Assembly: GCA_029259935.1 (NCBI GenBank)
Contig: JAJDEH010000049.1
Location: 1-64,000, forward strand
From: Planctomycetota bacterium
GTDB taxonomy: Bacteria > Planctomycetota > Planctomycetia > Pirellulales > Pirellulaceae
Length of the DNA stretch: 64,000 nucleotides
Reading direction: 5' to 3'
How positions within the stretch are numbered: position 1 is the first letter of the stretch; every line of letters starts with the position of its first letter. The notes beneath the pieces are model-generated. The model was given only the letters and a program-made list of their open reading frames with translations, was not told the DNA's origin and made no database searches. The position numbers and the translations under genes were made by a program. Of the stretch, positions 8,692 through 16,937 are shown one piece after another.

Positions 8692-9053
8692 CGGTTCATC
8701 TCCATCGTTTTAGCGATTTATTCAAAAGCGTGATGCTGATTCTATCCTCTGACGCGACGTTGGGTAGCTGCGGAACGGCTCGTCAAAAGAACTGCCGCGC
8801 CCAGGTCTGGAGAAGTATTTGTTGGCTCGCCGGCGTCTGCACCTGCTAATCACCCAGATCGTCCATGCTAAGTCACTCGCTTCGCGGCTCATGGGGCTTT
8901 TGCTGCGGTTCGGCCTTTTCTCAAGTACTTAGTGTATGTTCCGCGGCTGTGAAAAAATGGCTGGCCTGAGATTAACTCACCTTCCCCATGAATACCCGAT
9001 CATTGACCGCGGCCTTCAAGTAGCGAAAATCATTGGTTGAACTTGGCTTGGAA
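8692..9053. other. Divergent intergenic region
   Basis: 362 bases between the divergent PhoD-like and MDR genes. It must hold promoters for both, but I see no convincing -35/-10 pair, hairpin or short gene. Confidence 0.5.
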
Positions 9054-10079
9054 ATGTCGACCACGGGAGATCGAACCTTGAAGGCTCTAGTGCTGAATGA
9101 ATTGAAGTCGCCGCTCGCCTTGGAAGATCGCGAGGACCTTCAGCCAGGCGACGGCGAAGTTGTGGTGCAACTCAAGGCCGCGGCGCTGAATCGTCGTGAC
9201 TATTGGATTACGCAAGGCCTGTATCCCGGCGTTCGCACGCCCGTGATTCTTGGTTCGGATGGCGCGGGTGTGGTGGCCAAATTGGGAGGTGACGTCGATC
9301 CAAGTTGGTCGGACGCGGAAGTGATTATCAATCCGGGTTGGGATTGGGGCGATCGGCCGGCGGTACACAGCGACAACTTTCGCATTCTGGGCATGCCCGA
9401 TGACGGCACGTTCGCCACTCAGGTTTCGGTGCCGGCCGAATATTTGCACCGCAAGCCGCAGCACCTCGACTGGCAACAGGCGGCCGCCCTTCCGCTGGCC
9501 GGCGTGACCGCTTATCGCGCGCTGTTCACCCAGTGCACATTGCAGCACGGAGAGAAAGTACTTGTCAGCGGCATTGGCGGAGGCGTCGCGACGTTCGCCC
9601 TGCAGTACGCAGTGGCGGCGGGAGCCGTGGTGTTTGTCACGTCGTCCTCCACGGAGAAGATTGACAAGGCGATCGCCTTGGGGGCCAAGGCCGGTTTTGA
9701 CTATCGGAGCGAAGATTGGCACAAAGCCGCTCGATCGCAACATGGCATGATGGATCTGATCATCGATAGCGCGGGCGGCAACGGCTACGCCCAATTGGTG
9801 GACTTGGCGGCCCCTGGCGGGCGGATGGTAAATTATGGAGCGACGGCCGGTCCGGCCAAGAAACTCGATCTCACGAAGGTGTTTTGGAAACAGCTTCGGC
9901 TGATCGGATCCACGATGGGTTCGCCCGCCGACTTCGAATCAATGATTCGCTTCGTCAACGAACACAAGATCGTGCCCGCGATCGACGAAGTCGTACCGCT
10001 CGCCGAAGGCAACGAGGCACTGGCCCGGATGCGCGACGCAAAACAGTTCGGCAAGATCGTCTTGGACTGTGAGGCTTGA
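9054..10079 (+). CDS. Zinc-less MDR quinone oxidoreductase-like protein
   Basis: 341 residues from ATG 9054; an upstream in-frame TTG at 9033 is possible but less likely. Medium-chain dehydrogenase/reductase fold: an N-terminal GroES-like domain (KAAALNRRDYWITQG, ILGSDGAGVVAKLG), the hinge QQAAALPLAGVTAYRAL, and a Rossmann domain with VLVSGIGGGVATFALQYA for NADPH and a second strand ending VTSSSTEKIDKA. The zinc ligands of alcohol dehydrogenases are absent. Family members reduce quinones or enones. It is transcribed as a single gene; no terminator is obvious. Confidence 0.85.
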   Translation: MSTTGDRTLKALVLNELKSPLALEDREDLQPGDGEVVVQLKAAALNRRDYWITQGLYPGVRTPVILGSDGAGVVAKLGGDVDPSWSDAEVIINPGWDWGDRPAVHSDNFRILGMPDDGTFATQVSVPAEYLHRKPQHLDWQQAAALPLAGVTAYRALFTQCTLQHGEKVLVSGIGGGVATFALQYAVAAGAVVFVTSSSTEKIDKAIALGAKAGFDYRSEDWHKAARSQHGMMDLIIDSAGGNGYAQLVDLAAPGGRMVNYGATAGPAKKLDLTKVFWKQLRLIGSTMGSPADFESMIRFVNEHKIVPAIDEVVPLAEGNEALARMRDAKQFGKIVLDCEA

Positions 10080-10298
10080 CGAAACAAATCCGCGAATCTC
10101 GAGTCCGAGGATTGAACGCCCGATCTAACGGTCTAAACTAGGGGTTCACGAAAGTCGTTGTTCGCTCCGCGAACAGAACGAAACCGCCACCCGCGGTCTC
10201 CGAGGTCCGTCCTACACGGCTCTTAACAAGACGACACAACGCTTCAAAGACAATCGTGGGCGATCACCAGCATGCCCCTGATTAACAAAGGTGGAATG

Positions 10299-10907
10299 AT
10301 GCGAATTCCCTTTCGGCTCGGTTTGGTGCCATGCCTTGCAGTAATCCTGTTCACTGATTCATCAACGGGCGAGGAAAAGTCGGCACCGAACAAAACGGAA
10401 GTCGCCGGCCGCACACTGGACGGCTGGACCGCCGATCTGGATAGCTCGAACGACATCGTTCGACTGCGAGCGGTGAAGTCGCTGCGGCCCTTCGGCGCGG
10501 CTGCCACCGACGCACTGCTTGAATCCCTGAACGACGACAACGCCGGAGTTCGCTATTGGGCCGCCAGCCATTTAGGAGATGTCGGCGCTCGCTCGAAACT
10601 GACGGTCAAAAAACTTCAATCAATTGAAAGCACCGAGAAAAACCCCGGCGTCGCGATGGCCATCGCTTATGCGTTGTGTCGCTTGGAGCATGTCGACGGC
10701 AACATTGATTTGTTGATCGAGCGGCTGGAGTACCCGGAACGCGGCATGGCCTGCTCGGCCGCCGAGTTTTTGGGCAAGCTGGGTCCGGCCGGCAAGCCCG
10801 CCGTGGTCGCTTTGGAAAAAGCGTTTCGGCGCAAGGGAGTCGATTATCACGTGCGAGGTGCCAGCCAAAACGCACTGCGAAAGATAAACCCCGATTGGAA
10901 ACCGTGA
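10299..10907 (+). CDS. Secreted HEAT-repeat protein
   Basis: 202 residues. Of ATGs at 10272, 10296 and 10299, the last has the best spacing from AAGGTG (10288-10293) and begins the signal peptide (MRIPFRLGLVPCLAVILF). The mature part has HEAT-like helix pairs: VRLRAVKSLRPFGAAATDALLESLNDD, VRYWAASHLGDVG, VAMAIAYALCRLE and MACSAAEFLGKLGPAGKPAVVALE. Such repeats are protein-interaction scaffolds. The sulfatase starts 2 bases after its stop, so both may be one transcript, and this protein may act with the sulfatase in the periplasm (inference). Confidence 0.75.
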   Translation: MRIPFRLGLVPCLAVILFTDSSTGEEKSAPNKTEVAGRTLDGWTADLDSSNDIVRLRAVKSLRPFGAAATDALLESLNDDNAGVRYWAASHLGDVGARSKLTVKKLQSIESTEKNPGVAMAIAYALCRLEHVDGNIDLLIERLEYPERGMACSAAEFLGKLGPAGKPAVVALEKAFRRKGVDYHVRGASQNALRKINPDWKP

Positions 10908-10909
10908 AT

Positions 10910-12676
10910 ATGAATCTTAGACCTCTTCGAGGAACAACTAGTGGTGCGGGCGTCCCGCCTGCCCTCCGCAGCCGAGACGGCTGCACCACAACCCTCTGCA
11001 GCCGAGACGGCTGCACCACAACCCTCTGCAGCCGAGACGGCTGCACCACAATTGGTAAAGCAACTACTCTACGAGTTCTTAGAGTAGCCGCATTTGCAAT
11101 CTTGGGTCTGTTTTGCGGTTTGGGGTCAGCCCTGCCCGCCGCCGAGCGGCCGAACATCCTGTGGATCAGTTGCGAGGATATCAGCCCGAACCTGGGTTGC
11201 TATGGCGACAAGTACGCGAACACTCCGCATTTGGACCAGCTTGCGCGGGACGGCGCACGGTTTGATCGCGCGTTCACCCACGCGGGCGTTTGCGCCGTGT
11301 TGCGGTCGGGCGTGATTACCGGCATGTACCCGGTATCGATCGGTTCGCAACACATGCGATCGCGGATCGTGCCGCCGCCGCACGTCAAATGTTTTACCGA
11401 GTACTTGCGGACCGCCGGCTACTATTGCACGAACCGCTCGAAAACCGACTATCAATTTGAACCGCCGCTGACCGCTTGGGACCGTCAAGGCAACAAGCAC
11501 GACGATTGGCGGGGCCGCGCCGAAGGCCAGCCCTTTTTCAGCGTGGTCAATCTGACGATCTCGCACGAAAGCCAAATCCGGCACGGCGAGCAGCGGCACG
11601 CGCAGATTCTCAAAAAACTAAAGCCCGATCAGATTCACGACGTGGATGAAGCGGGCAAGTTCTTGCCGCCCTACCTTCCCAACACGGAAGCGGCGCGACG
11701 CAACTGGGCCTGGTACAGCGACAACATTTCCGAGATGGACCGGCAAGCGGGAGAGATCCTCAAACGGCTCGAAGCCGACGGCTTGGCGGACAATACGCTG
11801 GTCGTCTTTTGGGGCGATCACGGACAAGGAATGCCGCGCGGCAAGCGCTGGATTTATGATTCGGGCACCCATGTCCCGCTGATCATGCGCTGGCCAAAGC
11901 ACTTGAAGCCATCCTCGGTGCGCGAAGACTTGGTGACGTTGCTCGATCTTCCCGCCACGATGCTGGCCGTGGCCGGCGTCAAGGTGCCGGAACATTTTCA
12001 CGGCCGCGTATTGATCGGGGACCGCCAACAGCCCGAGCCAGAATACCTGTTCTTTCATCGCGACCGCATGGACGAGGCTTATGAACTGATGCGCGGCGTC
12101 CGCGATCGGCGTTTCAAGTACCTGCGAAATTTTGAACCGGAAAAACCGTACGCCCAAGGCATCGACTACATGGACAAGATGCCCGCCATGCAAGACTGGC
12201 GGCGGCTCAACGCCGCAGGCAAATTAAAAGGCCCACAAAAGAACTGGTTCCAAGTGCCCAAGCCGATCGAAGAGCTGTACGACGTGCGGAACGATCCGCA
12301 CGAAGTCAACAACTTGGCCGGCGATCCAAAATATGCCAAGCAACTTGTCGCCATGCGAACCGCGATGGAAGACTGGCAAGTAGCAATCGGCGATCTGGGA
12401 CTGGTCCCCGAACCAGTTCTGATGCACCGCATGCGGCCGACCGGCAAGTATGAGCAAGCGGCCAAGCCGACGCTGACCCGGGAGGCCAAAGGGAAGAAAT
12501 CGTCGGTCAAGATGCAATGCGAAACACCTGGTGCATCGATTGCCTATGCGATCAACGACGGGCCCTGGAAGCTCTACACCACGGCGGTTCCCGTGCCAGG
12601 GGGCGCGACGGTCAAAGCAAAAGCCTGTCGCATAGGGTTTCGCGATAGTCCGGTTGGGCAGATTCGCGCTGATTGA
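10910..12676 (+). CDS. Sulfatase (S1 family-like) with atypical formylglycine motif
   Basis: 588 residues from ATG 10910. Core motifs: RPNILWISCEDISPNLGCYG (metal-binding acids), TLVVFWGDHGQGMPRGKRW and YDSGTHVPLIMRWP. The formylglycine site, usually C-x-P-S-R in these proteins, reads C128-A-V-L-R132, followed by the normal SGVITGMYP. Without Pro/Ala at position +2, Cys-to-formylglycine conversion is doubtful. The C-terminal 60 residues (SIAYAINDGPWKLYTTAVPVPGGATVKAKAC) resemble a chitobiase C-terminal-like module. The first 50 residues contain a 30-bp repeat array read in frame, placing the signal peptide (LRVAAFAILGLFCGLGSALPA) unusually far from the start. Closest in type to N-sulfoglucosamine sulfohydrolases. 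Confidence 0.82.
   Translation: MNLRPLRGTTSGAGVPPALRSRDGCTTTLCSRDGCTTTLCSRDGCTTIGKATTLRVLRVAAFAILGLFCGLGSALPAAERPNILWISCEDISPNLGCYGDKYANTPHLDQLARDGARFDRAFTHAGVCAVLRSGVITGMYPVSIGSQHMRSRIVPPPHVKCFTEYLRTAGYYCTNRSKTDYQFEPPLTAWDRQGNKHDDWRGRAEGQPFFSVVNLTISHESQIRHGEQRHAQILKKLKPDQIHDVDEAGKFLPPYLPNTEAARRNWAWYSDNISEMDRQAGEILKRLEADGLADNTLVVFWGDHGQGMPRGKRWIYDSGTHVPLIMRWPKHLKPSSVREDLVTLLDLPATMLAVAGVKVPEHFHGRVLIGDRQQPEPEYLFFHRDRMDEAYELMRGVRDRRFKYLRNFEPEKPYAQGIDYMDKMPAMQDWRRLNAAGKLKGPQKNWFQVPKPIEELYDVRNDPHEVNNLAGDPKYAKQLVAMRTAMEDWQVAIGDLGLVPEPVLMHRMRPTGKYEQAAKPTLTREAKGKKSSVKMQCETPGASIAYAINDGPWKLYTTAVPVPGGATVKAKACRIGFRDSPVGQIRAD
10962..11051. repeat. 30-bp tandem repeat, three copies, inside sulfatase 5' end
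   Basis: Units at 10962-10991, 10992-11021 and 11022-11051; the last two are identical and the first has one change. Each holds the palindrome GCAGCCG-AGA-CGGCTGC. The length is a multiple of three, so the frame stays open and reads CSRDGCTTTL repeatedly. The left flank GTGGTGC pairs with GCACCAC at the unit ends. Confidence 0.9.
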
Positions 12677-12763
12677 GCTTTGCCGACGACGCGGACAACG
12701 CAGATGAATCACTCCAACAAAGCGGCCGCCAGCAAGGTTGGCCAACGGCCATGTTCACCGTAG

Positions 12764-12782
12764 CCTAGGGCAACGCCCTAGG
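12764..12782. repeat. REP-like palindrome, left copy
   Basis: CCTAGGGC-AAC-GCCCTAGG, an 8-bp perfect stem with a 3-base loop, upstream of the transposase gene. Confidence 0.85.
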
Positions 12783-12860
12783 AACGGTTGGCCAAGCCTT
12801 CGTCGTTTGGCTGAAGGCCATATTCACCTCAATGCGTCTGCTGCAACTGGAAAATCACCG

Positions 12861-13313
12861 ATGCCGCAATCCCTTACGAAACTATACGCTCATTTGATCT
12901 TCAGTACGAAGAACCGCGAGCCGTTCTTAGACGATCAGATCCGGCCAAGAGTCCACAGCTATCTCGCGACCGCGATACGCGATCTGGATTCTCAGTTCGT
13001 AATCGTTGGCGGAGTCGCCGACCATGTCCACATTCTGTTTGATATGGGAAAGATACATGCACCTGTCGAATTCGTTGAACTGATGAAGCGCGAATCCTCG
13101 AAATTCGTGAAAACGCTCGGCCCGACGTTCGCCGACTTCTATTGGCAGAGAGGCTATGGCATGTTTTCCGTTAGCCCAACCCATCGCAATGATGTGGAAA
13201 CTTACATCCGCAACCAAGAGGAGCATCATCGAAAGAAGACTTACCAAGAAGAGTTTCGGTCCTTTCTGAAACGTTACGGCATCGAATACGACGAAGGCTA
13301 CGTTTGGGATTGA
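12861..13313 (+). CDS. IS200-like Y1 transposase (RAYT type)
   Basis: 150 residues from ATG 12861, with GGAAAA 7-12 bases upstream. The sequence has the Y1 HUH nuclease hallmarks: the N-terminal strand KLYAHLIFSTKNREPFL, the metal-binding HUH motif in VADHVHILFDMG, and the catalytic Tyr in NDVETYIRNQEEHHRK near residue 115. The C-terminal tail FLKRYGIEYDEGYVWD is typical. These enzymes nick and join single-stranded DNA next to hairpins. The length is normal and no residue is missing, so the gene looks intact. No TnpB gene is nearby, which together with the flanking hairpins points to a REP-associated rather than IS605-type element. Confidence 0.9.
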   Translation: MPQSLTKLYAHLIFSTKNREPFLDDQIRPRVHSYLATAIRDLDSQFVIVGGVADHVHILFDMGKIHAPVEFVELMKRESSKFVKTLGPTFADFYWQRGYGMFSVSPTHRNDVETYIRNQEEHHRKKTYQEEFRSFLKRYGIEYDEGYVWD

Positions 13314-13408
13314 CGGGTCATCCGCCACGCTGGGCCTTGGCACGGTGTGACGACAATCCAGGAGTGACTATGGCCTTCAGCCAAACAATCAGGTTGGGTG
13401 CATCGATT

Positions 13409-13427
13409 CCTAGGGCGTTGCCCTAGG
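13409..13427. repeat. REP-like palindrome, right copy
   Basis: CCTAGGGC-GTT-GCCCTAGG, the reverse-complement counterpart of the left palindrome, downstream of the transposase. A further ATGGCCTTCAGCCAAA copy follows at 13440-13455. Confidence 0.85.
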
Positions 13428-13585
13428 CTATGGTGAGCATGGCCTTCAGCCAAAAGAACTCTGCCGAGCGGCAAAGGCCTAGCCGCTTACTCGGCTACGG
13501 TCGAACGTCATCCCTCGCCGCAACTTCGCGGACCAGCCTGCTACTCCCCCACCCAAAAGAGACCAGGGAATTCGCCGTATGTCAT

Positions 13586-14068
13586 CTACTCTTTTTTGCT
13601 GTCTTCTTTTTCCAACTTTTCGATGGTGCCGAAAAAGTGTCCGCCGACTTTGCCGTGCGACCACGTGCCGGCGTACATGTTGTCGTGAAACACGACCCGC
13701 GCGCCGTAGGGGCCCTGACCTAGGATTCTGAGATCGGTGAGCGTGATCATGGGGGTGTCGTCGATCCACTTGACTTCCAGCGGCAAGGGGATGAGTACGT
13801 TGTTGCCATATTTGTAATGGAATACCCAGTAGTCGCCCTTCTCGGCCTTTTCCACTTTTTCGATAACATACGCTTCCTTGCGCAGCGAATCGTCTTTGTT
13901 GCCCACGACGGTGAAACTGCCGACCAGCTTGACGCCGGACAGCATTTCCTCGAACTTTTTAAATCGCGCCTGCTGTTCGTCGTCCGGCTTGGCGGTATCG
14001 TCCGCTAACAATTGTCCGCCACTCAAAACAACTAACAGCATCACGAAAGGAACAAAGGTGGATTTCAT
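13586..14068 (-). CDS. Secreted protein of unknown function
   Basis: 160 residues, ATG with AAGGAGT upstream. Signal peptide MKSTFVPFVMLLVVLSGGQLLA, then a helical acidic stretch (DDEQQARFKKFEEMLSG) and a beta-rich domain (VKLVGSFTVVGN, DYWVFHYKYGN, LEVKWIDDTPMITLTDL, GARVVFHDNMYAGTWSHGKVGGHFFGTIEKL). The last part resembles small planctomycete secreted domains with a lipocalin-like strand pattern; I do not recognise the family. It lies 92 bases downstream of the CehA-like gene on the same strand and may share its transcript. Confidence 0.7.
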   Translation of the reverse strand: MKSTFVPFVMLLVVLSGGQLLADDTAKPDDEQQARFKKFEEMLSGVKLVGSFTVVGNKDDSLRKEAYVIEKVEKAEKGDYWVFHYKYGNNVLIPLPLEVKWIDDTPMITLTDLRILGQGPYGARVVFHDNMYAGTWSHGKVGGHFFGTIEKLEKEDSKKE

Positions 14069-14160
14069 GGATGGACTCCTTATTGGTTCTTGCAGGGACC
14101 GATTTCATTCACCATAACACGACGCGACCAATCCGAATATCACCAAAACTTACGGTGCCG

Positions 14161-16689
14161 TTATTGTAGCGGCAGCGGCATGCCCAGGTCGTCTTCGTTC
14201 GGCTTGAAGCCGCCACCGTCAACATCGACGAAGATCGGGTTGGAGACCGCGATCGGCATTTGCTTACCGAATCGGGGGCCCATGACGCGGCCCAGTTCCA
14301 AGCCTTCACCTGCCGCGGCGACGATTACGTGAGCGTCCTTTTCCAGCTCAATCGTCAGCTTTTGATCGAATTTCACGACTCCGTTGTTGAATTTGTCGGG
14401 CGTGGTGCGACGGGTCAGGTTATGTTTTGACGCGCGGCCGTTGACGAACACCTGCACTCGGTTCACGTCCAGCCAATTGGAACACTGAACGCGAATCGAT
14501 AATTCGACCTTGCCACCCTTCGCCACGGCGTCGTCGCCGGGACTGGTTGGCGGTTTGTCCTTTTTGTCGGAATCGAGCGATCTGAGCGACACTTCCATGA
14601 ACGGTCCCGTGGTCATGACGACGTTTCCCCGTTCGGAAGTGTGAACCATATCCATGGTCTTGACCTTGGCTGGATCGTCGGTGGTACTCTTGACGTAGTT
14701 GCGCAGCCAACCCGAACCGTGATAGTTGTAATGAGCGTCGGTGTTGACCACGCCGGTGATACGATACCCCAGATTCAACAGTTGCATCCATTGAAACATC
14801 GGATTGCGTTTCGTTTTGAAGCCTTCGTCATCGGCGGCGACCAGAATTTCGGCGGGCGGATGGACTTCGATCACGTCCATGAAACCGAGCATCTTGCGAA
14901 AGCCGGCGTCCGGTTTGCCATCCGTGTCCTTGTCGCCCAAAATCTGATGGATGTTCGGATGGTTGCCCTGCACCAGCTTGTCGCTTTTGTTGTCCCACAT
15001 GGCCAGCCGCTCGATCTGCACTTCGGGGTTGAGATCGGTCACTGGCCCGCCGCCGTCTTGTGTTCTGGGCTTATGGATGAGTGGGAATGCATTTTGATGG
15101 TTGGCCGGCAGCGGTTGGCCGGTCAGTTCCATCCCGGTGCAAGTCGCCATGAGATGCTCGCTGCCCAATCGCTTCAGGTGTGGCGTATAGGTGTCGATTC
15201 GATTGTGTTCGGTGCAAGGCGCGAACTCGAGATGTTCGCATAGCAAATTCAGAACACGGCCAAACTGGCTGCCCGAGTTGTCGCCCGAGGGGCTGGAGTG
15301 GCTGTGGTATTCGGTGCTGATCCAACCGGCGGTGTCGACGACTCGCTCAAGCCGTGCGGCAATCTTGGTGTCCTGGCCCGCCTGGACCGAAATCGTTTGT
15401 GTCACGGCGTCGTATTCCGGTCCGCGGCTGATAATCACCTCGTACTTGCCCGGTCCGATTTCTTCGCGAAACTTGCCGTTGTGCGTGTAGTAGACGTTTT
15501 GCACCCCGCCCGCCGCGCTGTCGGGGCCGTAGAAGGGCGATTCGGTGCCATCGATGCCGTGAAAGGCAACCTTGCACGGAATGGGGCCGCCTTTTTCATC
15601 CGTAATCGCTCCGACAACGTAGCCGCACGCATCCAGTTCTATATCTAGCTTGCCCGCATGGCTGGTGTCCAAGGCAAACGTCTTGGCCGGCCGGCCCAAA
15701 GCTTCGACCGTGAGTTGATATTTTCCGTGCGGCAATTCGAATGCCAATTTCCCATCGGCGGGAGTGCGGCCCGAAGCATAAGTCTTCTTGTCGACCGCCA
15801 CGGTGACCTTGGCATTCTTGACCGCGCCCGCCGGATCACGAACCAATAGGGAAACCGGTTCCGCGGCCACTCCGGCGATCTGATTGGCAACCGCGCGAAC
15901 GTGCAGCAGATCGTCGCCGGGGAATAGGCTCCGCTTGATTGTGAATGTCTCACCCGGTTTTAACTCGACCTCTTTCTCGCCCTCCTTCACGTAATCAAGG
16001 ACCACGCCGCGACCGCCCGAACGGCGAATCTCGTAGCCTTCGACGACAATGCCATAAGCTTGCCGAAACCACTCGTCATACGCCCAATAAAGGTTGATCT
16101 TCGCATCGGTGCCAAAGGCGAACGTCCGGTCGGCCCGCATCGCGTCGCGCAATGGGATCGTGACCGGCTTGGATTCGTCGGACAGCTTGTAAGTCGACTC
16201 GACGATGATATACGGCTGCCCGTCGGCGAGCGTGTATTTGACACTCTTGCTCAGCGCCGGGTCGATCGTCGAATCAAATTGAACCGAGACCGATTTGTTG
16301 GTTATCTTCACGCCGGATGCCGCCGACTTGCGCTGATCCGCGAACAAGGTAGTTTTTTTGGGCGAAGTAAACTTGTCGAGCGAGCCGCCGGCATAGAACG
16401 CGCTCAGTTGATCGCTTTGGCGATTGCGGCGAGTGAGATCAATGATCATCCCGCCCACGCCGCGAACCGTCATGTTGGCATTTCGCGTGTTGAGCGGTTG
16501 GGCGACTACGCAGACAATCTCGCCATTGCGCAGCACATAGTCGCCATGGATTGCGTCGACCTCTTTTCCCTGAGGGATATGCTTGTCCCAAGTCTTGGGA
16601 GTCAGCCGGACCAGTTCGGCGGCGTTCTGCTGGGACACGAACACGACCATCGAAAAGATGAACGACAACGAAAACCAACGGCCAATCAT
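14161..16689 (-). CDS. CehA/McbA-like PHP-domain metallohydrolase, secreted
   Basis: 842 residues from ATG 16689, signal peptide to about residue 22. The N-terminal 300 residues are a beta-rich domain without known motifs; residues 280-430 contain carboxypeptidase-regulatory-like beta modules (VTVAVDKKTYASGRTPADGKLAFELPHG, GYVVGAITDEKGGPIPCKVAFHG). The PHP domain follows: WISTEYHSHSSPSGD (metal His pair), LEFAPCTEHNRID, and VVNTDAHYNYHGSGW near the end. CehA and McbA hydrolyse carbaryl, but most members act on unknown phosphoesters or amides. The substrate here is unknown. The downstream small secreted gene may be co-expressed. Confidence 0.8.
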   Translation of the reverse strand: MIGRWFSLSFIFSMVVFVSQQNAAELVRLTPKTWDKHIPQGKEVDAIHGDYVLRNGEIVCVVAQPLNTRNANMTVRGVGGMIIDLTRRNRQSDQLSAFYAGGSLDKFTSPKKTTLFADQRKSAASGVKITNKSVSVQFDSTIDPALSKSVKYTLADGQPYIIVESTYKLSDESKPVTIPLRDAMRADRTFAFGTDAKINLYWAYDEWFRQAYGIVVEGYEIRRSGGRGVVLDYVKEGEKEVELKPGETFTIKRSLFPGDDLLHVRAVANQIAGVAAEPVSLLVRDPAGAVKNAKVTVAVDKKTYASGRTPADGKLAFELPHGKYQLTVEALGRPAKTFALDTSHAGKLDIELDACGYVVGAITDEKGGPIPCKVAFHGIDGTESPFYGPDSAAGGVQNVYYTHNGKFREEIGPGKYEVIISRGPEYDAVTQTISVQAGQDTKIAARLERVVDTAGWISTEYHSHSSPSGDNSGSQFGRVLNLLCEHLEFAPCTEHNRIDTYTPHLKRLGSEHLMATCTGMELTGQPLPANHQNAFPLIHKPRTQDGGGPVTDLNPEVQIERLAMWDNKSDKLVQGNHPNIHQILGDKDTDGKPDAGFRKMLGFMDVIEVHPPAEILVAADDEGFKTKRNPMFQWMQLLNLGYRITGVVNTDAHYNYHGSGWLRNYVKSTTDDPAKVKTMDMVHTSERGNVVMTTGPFMEVSLRSLDSDKKDKPPTSPGDDAVAKGGKVELSIRVQCSNWLDVNRVQVFVNGRASKHNLTRRTTPDKFNNGVVKFDQKLTIELEKDAHVIVAAAGEGLELGRVMGPRFGKQMPIAVSNPIFVDVDGGGFKPNEDDLGMPLPLQ

Positions 16690-16937
16690 GAGGAATCCTT
16701 GGATGATAATCGATTACGAAATTGCACTTTTCACGGAATCCGAGGATACCTCAGTCCGCACGGTCAAGCTACGGTCAAACGCCATTTTGCCCGGTTTTCG
16801 TGAACAACCGGTGGTTTTCATGGTCCAGGTTGCGGGGCGTCTTTCGTCGGAACTTGTTTCCTGTTGTAATCTTCTTCACTGGTTCCGCTTAGCAACCAAG
16901 ACTCTCGATACCTTCCGCGCCGCCCGATTCGTCAGCG

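Larger units (their letters stand above)
12738..13446 (+). mobile_element. IS200-like/RAYT element with inverted REP-like flanks
   Basis: The transposase gene at 12861-13313 is bracketed by two related repeats in opposite orientation: 12748-12828 and 13368-13446. Both contain the hairpin CCTAGGGC-AAC/GTT-GCCCTAGG (12764-12782 and 13409-13427) and the sequence TTTGGCTGAAGGCCAT. GTTGGCCAAC at 12738-12747 is an extra palindrome on the left. This is the layout of REP-associated tyrosine transposases rather than of a classical IS with terminal inverted repeats. Confidence 0.75.

Noticed and set aside
10606..11157. Minus-strand open frame rich in VVQPSRLQR repeats
   Set aside because: It reads the 30-bp repeats in antisense and lies over the HEAT and sulfatase genes; the repeated peptide is a translation artefact.
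13430..13723. 97-residue plus-strand open frame downstream of the transposase
   Set aside because: It begins inside the repeat and overlaps the secreted gene on the other strand; the sequence has no signal or motif.
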